This document shows positions 7,841-15,195 of a DNA stretch of 21,292 nt, in pieces. The stretch covers positions 1-21,292 of the forward strand of contig CACERX010000024.1 of assembly GCA_902562015.1 (NCBI GenBank), read 5' to 3'. The stretch's first letter is position 1. Every line of letters starts with the position of its first letter. Origin of the DNA: an uncultured SAR324 cluster bacterium. GTDB taxonomy: Bacteria > SAR324 > NAC60-12. The position numbers and the translations under genes are program-made. The notes under the pieces are model-generated. The model saw only the letters and a program-made list of their open reading frames with translations, made no database searches and had not been told where the DNA came from.

Positions 7841-9907
7841 ATGGCAGAACTTATTCCTCATCCCTTTGGTTCCCTTGTTAAAAGGATGTTCCACGAGCTA
7901 GAAACGACAAGTTCAATTTTTGACTATCCCTCAAAGAAATTCTTTACCGGAACTACTGATAGAGACTACTCCGTTAAATTCCATGGTAAAAAAACTTCCT
8001 CTCCTCTTGGACCTGCATCCGGACCTCAAACTCAAATGGCTCAAAATATTTTGCTTTCATGGCTGGGTGGTTCAAGAATCATGGAGCTTAAAACAGTACA
8101 GGTTTTGGATGAACTGGAGATACCTCGACCTTGCATTGACATGCAGACCGTTGGTTACAATGTGGAATGGTCGCAGGAATTAAAAGTTGAGCAATCACTG
8201 CATGAGTATGTCAAAGGCTCAATGCTTATACAAATATTACAGGCCAGTGGGAAACTTGAATTGGCAACTAATTTTAAAAATGTACTTTATGATATGAGCG
8301 TAGGCTATGATCTTGAGGGAATTAAGTCTGAAAAAGTTTGCCAATTCATCGAAAAAATGAAGGATGCTTCCGACATTGTGGAACAATATCGTAAAGAAAT
8401 TCCTGAAAATTATGCTGAATATAGGGACCTCGATTTTCAAACAAGACTCTCGGACACACTTACTTTAAGTACTTTCCACGGTTGCCCACCGGATGAAATT
8501 GAAAAAATCATCGATTATCTTTTTCATAAACATAGTTTGAACTGCATCATCAAACTCAATCCAACACTGTTGGGAAAGAACAAAGTACGCAACCTACTGA
8601 ACGATATGATGGGTTATCAGGACATCAATGTCCCTGATGAAGCATTTGAAAATGATACTTCATGGGAACAGGCACAAGGCTTTGTAGAACGGCTTGGTAA
8701 AACTGCAGATTCTCTTGGACTTGGATTTGGCGTGAAATTTAACAATACGCTGATTGTTGAGAATCACCGCAATTTTTTCCCACAAACAGAAAAAGTAATG
8801 TATCTCTCAGGAACTCCGCTACATGTATTGGGCATTAATCTAGTTCAACAATTTCGCGAAAGGTTTGGTGACCGTTTCCCAATTTCATTCTCCGCTGGAA
8901 TTGATAAGACTAACTTTGCAGACTCGGTCGCACTGGGGCTTACGCCAATTACTGTGTGCAGTGATTTGCTAAAGGTCGGAGGCTACAGTCGCAGCAGCAG
9001 CTATTTTAAGGAACTTAACTCGCGCATGGACAAACTTGGTGTGTCTGATATAGAAAGTTATATAATTAAAGCCTATGGGAATGCAGAACTAGCAATTGAA
9101 AATGTCGGTCTGAGCTTCAGAGATGAATCCGTAAATTCATTAAGAAAATCGCTGCAGAAGCCCGAGAGTCAAATTCAATTAAGTCAAATTCTGAAAAATT
9201 TAGGAAACTCAATTGCTGACAAGTTACTTTCTGAAGTAAAGCTGCTCAATACAAAAACTTATGTGGAACAGGCCAGTAACAATGCACGCTATGGTTTTGA
9301 AAAAAACTCAACTCCTCCACGAAAAGTTGGGAGCATGCTTGAATTATTCGACTGCCTGACTTGTGATAAGTGTATCCCTGTATGTCCTAACGATGCTAAT
9401 TTTGCACTGCATATCCCTCCTGGAGAAACTGAGATCATGGAGTTTGAGCAGCGCAACGACAAGTGGCACGTAAAAGACAGAACAACACTGAAACTGGAAA
9501 AGAAATACCAGATAGGTAACTTTGCGGATTTTTGCAATGAATGCGGAAACTGCGACATATTCTGTCCTGAAGACGGAGGACCGTTCGTGCTCAAACCGAG
9601 ATTTTTTGGAAATATGGAGTCATTTATGAATTTCAATAAGCATGATGGGTTTTTTATTGAAAAAAATAATGAAGCTGAAAAAGTTTATGCGCGCTTTGAT
9701 GGACATGAATACAGCCTCTCGATAAAAGGTGATTCTGTCAATTATTCTGGTCCAGATTTCAACGTAAGCTTCTCCAAGTACGATCCCATGAACACCATTT
9801 CTGGAGAGGCAAAAAACACTGTAAGTTTTGAAAAGTATGAGATAATGCAGATGATGAAAACAGCCGTCACAGACTCATCCAGTGTTACTTATTCAAGTTT
9901 CTTATAA
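7841..9907 (+). CDS. Short YgfK-like protein: FMN-type TIM-barrel plus 4Fe-4S domain, without the FAD/NAD(P)H module
   Basis: This 688-residue protein aligns, from memory, with both ends of E. coli YgfK (about 1,030 residues). Residues 1-420 match the N-terminal dihydropyrimidine/dihydroorotate dehydrogenase-like barrel: GPASGPQTQMAQNI (57-70), ELKTVQVLD (82-90), DMSVGYDLEGIK (151-162), STFHGCPPDEIE (210-221), KLNPTLLG (238-245), and SDLLKVGGY (374-382). Residues 500-600 match the C-terminal iron-sulfur end: C505, C508, C511, C515 in LTCDKCIPVCPNDAN, then C565, C568, C571, C575 in FCNECGNCDIFCP. The GltD-like FAD and NADPH-binding module between them in E. coli, with its GAGPAGL-type motifs, is absent. 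YgfK is predicted to be an oxidoreductase acting with SsnA and XdhD; the older name 'selenate reductase subunit' is not proven. It follows ssnA closely; a 309-bp gap follows. Confidence 0.82.
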   Translation: MAELIPHPFGSLVKRMFHELETTSSIFDYPSKKFFTGTTDRDYSVKFHGKKTSSPLGPASGPQTQMAQNILLSWLGGSRIMELKTVQVLDELEIPRPCIDMQTVGYNVEWSQELKVEQSLHEYVKGSMLIQILQASGKLELATNFKNVLYDMSVGYDLEGIKSEKVCQFIEKMKDASDIVEQYRKEIPENYAEYRDLDFQTRLSDTLTLSTFHGCPPDEIEKIIDYLFHKHSLNCIIKLNPTLLGKNKVRNLLNDMMGYQDINVPDEAFENDTSWEQAQGFVERLGKTADSLGLGFGVKFNNTLIVENHRNFFPQTEKVMYLSGTPLHVLGINLVQQFRERFGDRFPISFSAGIDKTNFADSVALGLTPITVCSDLLKVGGYSRSSSYFKELNSRMDKLGVSDIESYIIKAYGNAELAIENVGLSFRDESVNSLRKSLQKPESQIQLSQILKNLGNSIADKLLSEVKLLNTKTYVEQASNNARYGFEKNSTPPRKVGSMLELFDCLTCDKCIPVCPNDANFALHIPPGETEIMEFEQRNDKWHVKDRTTLKLEKKYQIGNFADFCNECGNCDIFCPEDGGPFVLKPRFFGNMESFMNFNKHDGFFIEKNNEAEKVYARFDGHEYSLSIKGDSVNYSGPDFNVSFSKYDPMNTISGEAKNTVSFEKYEIMQMMKTAVTDSSSVTYSSFL

Positions 9908-10001
9908 AAATATTTTTTTCTAGTCGGAGTTCGTCATTTAATAAAGTCAAAAAAATCTTTACGACACATACCGTGTTGCAAAATAAATAGGGATAAAAAT
10001 A

Positions 10002-10100
10002 ATGACTGATGAGCAGAGTATTGCTACCATGGATGGGGTAAAAAGCTCATGTTTTAACGATAGTGAAGTCAACATCCTTTCCGTTTTCCAATTTGAATGA
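10002..10100 (+). CDS. Hypothetical small ORF (32 codons)
   Basis: ATG at 10002 opens MTDEQSIATMDGVKSSCFND and stops at TGA 10098-10100. A GGGA lies about 9 nt upstream, in range for a weak ribosome binding site. The peptide is acidic, lacks a membrane segment and resembles no family I know. It could be a real small protein, a relict of a deleted gene, or chance. Confidence 0.2.
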   Translation: MTDEQSIATMDGVKSSCFNDSEVNILSVFQFE

Positions 10101-10206
10101 GAGATCCAGAGCAGAATAGATTATGATGAAATTACAAAGTAATAAAAAAATATACTTGAATAAATCTTTAGAAACATTGAGCACATAATTTACTTTATTA
10201 GTAATT

Positions 10207-10212
10207 AAGGAG
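10207..10212 (+). promoter_or_regulatory. Strong Shine-Dalgarno sequence of the xdhD-like gene
   Basis: AAGGAG lies 4 nt before the ATG at 10217, fixes that start, and is the strongest ribosome binding site of the central cluster. Confidence 0.7.
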
Positions 10213-10216
10213 AAGC

Positions 10217-12802
10217 ATGGAATTTAAATTAAACGGAAATACAATATCTTATGAAGGTGATCTGGAAATGTCCCTCATGACATATTTAAGGGATGTAGAA
10301 AATATAATTTCTCCCAAAGACGGATGTGCTCCTGAAGGAGTATGCGGCTGCTGTACGGTGTTAATGGACAACAATCCTCTCAAGGCTTGTATTGCTCCTA
10401 TGAGACGAATTGAAGGTAAAGAAATTGTGACTATGGAAGGCCTCGATGAAGTCAAAAAAGAGACTGTAGTTAAGGCTTTCGCTAAAGAGGGGGGTCTGCA
10501 ATGTGGATTCTGTACTCCTGGAATCATAATGAAAGTCTGGCCCTTATTCGACCAGCCTTTTATGACAGAGAAAGAAGTAAACAAGGCTCTTAACAGCAAC
10601 CTTTGTAGATGTACAGGCTACAAAAAAATAACAAAATCATGTCTGACCGCCGCAGAGGCACTTAGGAACAATGGAAACCTTGAGCTTCCAAAATTCAGCG
10701 GGAAAGTAGGGGAGAGTCTACCAAAATATGACTCAGTAAGACTGGCTGTAGGTGAAGCACCATATGTTGCAGATCTGAAGTTTGACGGTATGGTGCACGG
10801 AGTATTGAAATTCAGTGAACATCCAAGAGCTAAAGTTATAAAAATAAGTACCGCCAAAGCTGAAAAAATGGATGGTGTTCTGCGGGTATTTACTGCCGAA
10901 GATATTCCCGCTGAACGATTCACTGGTTTAATTATACCTGATTGGCCTCTGATGGTAAAAGAAGGAGAAACCACACGCTATCTTGGAGATATTCTGGCAG
11001 GAGTTGTTGCGAAAACGGAAAAGCAGGCACGTGAGGCTTTGGATTTAATAGATGTTGAATACGAAATATTAACTCCTGTAACAGATCCTTCTGAAGCACT
11101 TTCAGACCAAAGTCCAAAAATACATGAAAGCGGTAACCTCCTTTCCACAACTGAGATACAGCGTGGAGATTCCAAAAAGGCTGAGAAAGAAAGTGAATAT
11201 GTTACAAAAGGAACATACAAAACTCAGCGAATAGAACACGCTTTCATGGAACTCGAATGCTGTGTCGCAAAACCCCAGAAAGATGGCATTGAAGTATTCT
11301 CACAGGGACAGGGAGTCTACGAAGACAGGAACAGTATAAGCAAAATTTTAGGAATTTCACTAGAAAATGTGGTTGTTTCACTGATGCCAAATGGTGGGGC
11401 ATTTGGAGGAAAAGAGGATATTTCAGTACAAGGACATGCCTCCCTTTTCGCCCACTTACTCCAGATTCCTGTCAGAGTAGCATTGACACGTCCGGAGTCA
11501 CTACTGATGCACCCCAAACGCCATCCCATGTCAATGGATATTTCTATGGGATGCGATAAAAATGGCAAACTTACATTTATCAAGGCAGACATTATTGGTG
11601 ACACAGGTGCATACGCCTCAGTAGGAATGAAAGTGCTTGAGCGTGCAGCCGGGCACGCAACAAGTGTCTATACAATTCCTTCAGTTGAAATCCTAAGTCG
11701 TGCAGTTTATACCAATAACGTTCCCTGCGGTGCAATGCGTGGATTTGGGGTTAACCAGATTAATTTTGCGGTTGAAAGCTGTATTGATGAGTTATGTGAA
11801 CTTGGCGGATTTGACCGCTGGCAAATACGTTTCGACAATGCACTAAAACCCGGAGACTGTACATCAACAGGTCAGAAAATAACATCGGGAATAGGAATTC
11901 AAAAAACTTTACTAGCTGTCAAAGAAAAATTTCAAAACGCAAAATATGCAGGCATTGCATGCGGTATGAAGAATACCGGAATCGGTAACGGAATAGCAGA
12001 TGAAGGCAAGGTGAAGGTGGTTATTGATTCTCCCAGTAATGTTACAATTCACCACGGATGGACCGAAATGGGGCAGGGAGTTTTTACAATGGCCGTTCAA
12101 TTTTTATGCGAAGCAACCGGTATCAGTCCTGAACTAATCTCAGTCAAAGTTGATACATCAAAAGAGGCTCCAGCAGGAATGACAACCGCTTCACGAGGCA
12201 CCTCCATAATTGGTAACAGTGTACTAGATGCAGGTTCAAAAATTAAAGCCGACCTTGAAACACATTCACTTGCAGAACTAGTCGGACGTGAATATGTGGG
12301 AGAATGGATTTGTGACTGGACCACATCACTAGCATCAAATACAGAAGATCCGGAGACACATTACTCATATAGTTATGCAACGCAGGTAGTGACACTTGAC
12401 GATTCAGGACAAATCGACACAGTTTTCGCCGCCCATGATGCTGGAAGAATAATCAATCCCGTTTTGTTTGAAGGACAGCTTGAAGGTTCTGTGCATATGG
12501 GTCTGGGATACGCACTTTCTGAAAATTTTGAAATGCAGGAAGGAAGACCAAAGCATACTAGGCTTGGGAAACTCGGTATGATTAGAGCTGCTTCAACACC
12601 ACAAATAGAAGTTATAGGTGTTGAAGAGCCGGATGAATTTGGGCCGTGTGGAGCAAAAGGTGTAGGCGAAATTGGTCTTGTTCCAACCGCATCCGCAGTT
12701 TCAAACGCTTTCTTTCAGTACAACGGTGAGCGTCAATACGAACTCCCACTTAAAAAAATGAGCGTAAAGTCTGATAAAGAACGATGGGAAAAGACAAATT
12801 AA
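10217..12802 (+). CDS. xdhD: XdhD-like / Se-dependent-type xanthine dehydrogenase: fused [2Fe-2S] and molybdenum hydroxylase
   Basis: This 861-residue protein begins with a plant-type [2Fe-2S] domain (C37, C43, C46, C58; C37-x5-C43 is one residue longer than usual). A second [2Fe-2S] helical domain follows (C96, C99, C130, C132; QCGFCTPG and NLCRCTGY). The rest, from about 170, is the molybdopterin cytosine dinucleotide hydroxylase: GGAFGG (393-398), AMRGFG (506-511), GWTEMGQG, and GAKGVGEIG with catalytic Glu818. Such enzymes hydroxylate purine-type rings such as hypoxanthine or xanthine using water. Length and fused layout match the Se-dependent xanthine dehydrogenase/XdhD branch, where selenium is a labile Mo ligand and not selenocysteine; no in-frame TGA is present. 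The FAD domain of classic xanthine dehydrogenase is missing and no separate FAD subunit lies nearby. The carbamate kinase gene overlaps its 3' end by 19 nt. Confidence 0.88.
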   Translation: MEFKLNGNTISYEGDLEMSLMTYLRDVENIISPKDGCAPEGVCGCCTVLMDNNPLKACIAPMRRIEGKEIVTMEGLDEVKKETVVKAFAKEGGLQCGFCTPGIIMKVWPLFDQPFMTEKEVNKALNSNLCRCTGYKKITKSCLTAAEALRNNGNLELPKFSGKVGESLPKYDSVRLAVGEAPYVADLKFDGMVHGVLKFSEHPRAKVIKISTAKAEKMDGVLRVFTAEDIPAERFTGLIIPDWPLMVKEGETTRYLGDILAGVVAKTEKQAREALDLIDVEYEILTPVTDPSEALSDQSPKIHESGNLLSTTEIQRGDSKKAEKESEYVTKGTYKTQRIEHAFMELECCVAKPQKDGIEVFSQGQGVYEDRNSISKILGISLENVVVSLMPNGGAFGGKEDISVQGHASLFAHLLQIPVRVALTRPESLLMHPKRHPMSMDISMGCDKNGKLTFIKADIIGDTGAYASVGMKVLERAAGHATSVYTIPSVEILSRAVYTNNVPCGAMRGFGVNQINFAVESCIDELCELGGFDRWQIRFDNALKPGDCTSTGQKITSGIGIQKTLLAVKEKFQNAKYAGIACGMKNTGIGNGIADEGKVKVVIDSPSNVTIHHGWTEMGQGVFTMAVQFLCEATGISPELISVKVDTSKEAPAGMTTASRGTSIIGNSVLDAGSKIKADLETHSLAELVGREYVGEWICDWTTSLASNTEDPETHYSYSYATQVVTLDDSGQIDTVFAAHDAGRIINPVLFEGQLEGSVHMGLGYALSENFEMQEGRPKHTRLGKLGMIRAASTPQIEVIGVEEPDEFGPCGAKGVGEIGLVPTASAVSNAFFQYNGERQYELPLKKMSVKSDKERWEKTN

Positions 12803-13935
12803 TCATTTTTGCCCTGGGAGGAAATGAAATATCCCCTGTTGAAGTTGACCCAATTACAGGTAAGTTGATAAATCAGGATTTAAGATCACAATGGAGTAGA
12901 ACTGCGAGAACATGCGAAATTTTAGCAGATTTTATAAAAGAAAATCAAAATTTTTCTTATATAATAACTCATGGAAATGGGCCTCAAATTGGAAATATAT
13001 TATTAAGATCAGAATATTCAAGTAAACACCTATTCACTCTGCCACTTGATGTCTGCGGAGCAGATTCTCAAGGAGCTCTTGGATACATGCTTGCCCAGCT
13101 TTCAAACTCCCTTAGTGTTAGAGGGATAGGAATAAATACTGCAGGAATAATTACCCAGGTAATTGTTGATGCAGAAGACCCTGCCTTCCAGAATCCAAAC
13201 AAATTTATAGGTCCTCCCCTAACAAAAGAGGAAGCAACACAGATAATGAATGAAAATGAGGGATACTGCGCAAAGTTTTACAAGAATGCTGAAAATCCAG
13301 AATTTAACTCATTTATTTCATCCTCAGGAGACATTAAGGCCCCTTTGGAAATTTGGCGTCGAGTGGTACCGTCTCCAAAGCCAATAGGAATTGTGGAAAT
13401 TGATATTATTGAGTCCTGTTATTTATCTGGCCATATACCTATTACAGTTGGTGGGGGAGGTATTCCGGTAGTAAAAGTCCCTCCTCAAAAAAATAAAAAT
13501 CACGAATCATATGAGTGTAATTACGAAATTTCTTATAAAAGATCAATTGCAGTAGGTGAACCTCAAGCTAATATATATAAAGGAATTGAAGGCGTAGTTG
13601 ATAAAGACCTGTCCTCCAGTTTACTTGCAAAAATGATTTTAGAACGTTCAATTTCTAGAGGTAATCCAATTGAAGTTGAATTAGTAATTCTAACTAATGT
13701 TGATTCTGTTAAACTTAATTTTCAAAAAACAAATGAAGAGAGCATCCCAATCCTGTCTCTTGAAGAAACAACCTCTCTTTATAAATCATCTCAATTTCAA
13801 GAAGGCAGCATGAGTCCTAAAATTGAGTCCATATTGAATTTCCTAAATGCTGGGGGTAAAAAAGCCTACATTACAAAAGTTGATTTGCTTAAAGAGACTT
13901 TCTCTGGAGATGCTGGAACAACCTTTTTAAATTAA
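12784..13935 (+). CDS. arcC: Carbamate kinase-like protein, longer than usual
   Basis: This 383-residue amino acid kinase has the ArcC pattern: ALGGNE (10-15), THGNGPQIG (62-70), PLDVCGADSQGALGYML (87-103), DPAFQNPNKFIGPPL (132-146), WRRVVPSPKPIGIVE (191-205), GGGGIPVV (223-230), VVDKDLSSSLLA (271-282) and GSMSPKIESI (341-350). Carbamate kinase makes ATP from carbamoyl phosphate and ADP, the energy-yielding end of citrulline, allantoin and purine breakdown. The usual length is about 310. The surplus is mainly at about 150-190 and 231-265, a Lys/Asn/Tyr-rich stretch between the GGGG motif and DKD. The GGN motif is followed by Glu where Ala is typical. The start lies inside the xdhD-like gene, so translation is probably coupled. 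Base composition looks more AT-rich than in the xdhD-like gene. Confidence 0.85.
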   Translation: MGKDKLIIFALGGNEISPVEVDPITGKLINQDLRSQWSRTARTCEILADFIKENQNFSYIITHGNGPQIGNILLRSEYSSKHLFTLPLDVCGADSQGALGYMLAQLSNSLSVRGIGINTAGIITQVIVDAEDPAFQNPNKFIGPPLTKEEATQIMNENEGYCAKFYKNAENPEFNSFISSSGDIKAPLEIWRRVVPSPKPIGIVEIDIIESCYLSGHIPITVGGGGIPVVKVPPQKNKNHESYECNYEISYKRSIAVGEPQANIYKGIEGVVDKDLSSSLLAKMILERSISRGNPIEVELVILTNVDSVKLNFQKTNEESIPILSLEETTSLYKSSQFQEGSMSPKIESILNFLNAGGKKAYITKVDLLKETFSGDAGTTFLN

Positions 13936-13956
13936 ATTATTTTAATAAATTTCAAT

Positions 13957-15186
13957 ATGTCATCAAATCTGCGTGTAGACATTGAGCGCTTAATTAGTCG
14001 CATCGAAAAACTAGGAAAAATCGGTTCCATAGAAGGAGGAGGGGTTTGCAGGCTAGCACTTAGTGATGAAGACCGCAAAGGCCGTGATCTGGTCGTTGAT
14101 TGGATGAAGAAACTCAATTTAGATATAACAATTGACCAAATAGGAAACGTTTTAGCACTTAGGAAAGGTAAAGAAAATGTTAAACCTGTAATGACTGGAT
14201 CTCATATTGACACTGTTGCGACTGGAGGAATTTATGACGGTAACCTAGGCGTCCTTGCAGGATTAGAAATCATTGAGACACTAGACGATGCAGGAGTAGT
14301 AACAAGAAAACCTATTGGAGTAGGATTTTTTACTAATGAAGAAGGTTCTCGATTTGCCCCAGATATGATGGGTAGTGGAGTTCATCAAGGATCACTAGAT
14401 CTTAGTCCCATGTTAAAAGTCAAAGATATGGATGGTAAGAGTGTAGGTGAAGAACTTGAGAAAATAGGATACGCGGGTAAAACACCAACTAATATTTTTC
14501 GTGCAGATAGTTTTATAGAACTTCACATTGAACAAGGACCAATACTAGATTTAGAAAACTATGAAATCGGCGCTGTAGAAGGCGTACAAGGAATTTCGTG
14601 GAATGAATACAAAATTTTTGGAACAGCAAATCATGCTGGTACAACTCCAATGAGACTTCGGCACGATGCAGGTTACGTGGCTTCAGTTATTTCTGTTGAG
14701 GTAAGACGACTTGTCAAAGAAATGGGTGGCAATCAAATAGGAACCGTTGGAGTTACCAAACTTAATCCTGGTTTAGTCAACGTAATTGCAAAAGAAGCAC
14801 TAATAACTATTGATTTACGTAATACAGATGACCAAAAATTAAAAGAAGCAGAACTTGAAGTAAAATCAATAATTGAAAAAACCTGTTCAACTGAGGGAGT
14901 TTCTTTTGAGTCTAAGAAACTTGCTAGATTTGAACCTGTTTCTTTTGATAAAAACATGGTTTCACTGGTATCAGATCTAGCGTCAAACATGGGGTACCGA
15001 GTAAAATCCTTACCCTCAGGTGCTGGTCATGATGCACAGATGTTCGCACCAAATTGTCCAACAGCTATGATCTTCGTACCTAGTAGAGATGGTATAAGCC
15101 ACAACGTGAAAGAATTTACCGAAAAAAAACACATTCAAGCTGGTGCGAATGTGTTGTTACAAATGATATTAAATAAATCAGAATAA
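13957..15186 (+). CDS. M20-family N-carbamoyl amidohydrolase (allantoate / ureidopropionate / L-carbamoylase type)
   Basis: This 409-residue protein belongs to the hydantoinase/carbamoylase (AllC, beta-ureidopropionase, L-carbamoylase) branch of the M20 metallohydrolases. The binuclear metal ligands are visible: H83 (GSHIDTV), D94 (YDGNLG), E129 (TNEEG), H190 (ELHIEQGP) and H382 (GISHNVKEF). The lid domain has GTANHAGTTPM (222-232) and the catalytic part SGAGHDAQM (354-362). These enzymes release ammonia and CO2 from N-carbamoyl or ureido groups. Substrate cannot be read from sequence; in this cluster allantoate or a ureido product of purine ring opening is likely, while N-carbamoyl-L-amino acids are an alternative. 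It follows the carbamate kinase gene by 21 nt and precedes the D-carbamoylase gene by 9 nt. No Shine-Dalgarno sequence is evident. Confidence 0.88.
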   Translation: MSSNLRVDIERLISRIEKLGKIGSIEGGGVCRLALSDEDRKGRDLVVDWMKKLNLDITIDQIGNVLALRKGKENVKPVMTGSHIDTVATGGIYDGNLGVLAGLEIIETLDDAGVVTRKPIGVGFFTNEEGSRFAPDMMGSGVHQGSLDLSPMLKVKDMDGKSVGEELEKIGYAGKTPTNIFRADSFIELHIEQGPILDLENYEIGAVEGVQGISWNEYKIFGTANHAGTTPMRLRHDAGYVASVISVEVRRLVKEMGGNQIGTVGVTKLNPGLVNVIAKEALITIDLRNTDDQKLKEAELEVKSIIEKTCSTEGVSFESKKLARFEPVSFDKNMVSLVSDLASNMGYRVKSLPSGAGHDAQMFAPNCPTAMIFVPSRDGISHNVKEFTEKKHIQAGANVLLQMILNKSE

Positions 15187-15195
15187 ATACTTTAA

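Larger units (their letters stand above)
9908..10216. other. Intergenic gap inside the catabolic cluster, possible gene remnant
   Basis: These 309 bp hold no recognised gene. A small plus-strand frame lies at 10002-10100. An antisense frame at 10047-10184 reads plausibly near its end (LDLSFKLENGKDVDFTIVKT) but has only a GTG start and an AT-driven hydrophobic middle. The sequence just before 10217 carries a strong AAGGAG. I see no convincing promoter hexamer pair and no terminator. Confidence 0.45.

Noticed and set aside
10047..10184. Antisense open frame in the gap before the xdhD-like gene
   Set aside because: It has only a GTG start, no ribosome binding site, and a hydrophobic middle that follows from AT-rich sequence. 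It is kept only as a remark in the gap entry.
10217..12802. Selenocysteine in the XdhD-like protein
   Set aside because: The frame has no internal TGA. In this enzyme type selenium is bound at the molybdenum centre, not encoded.
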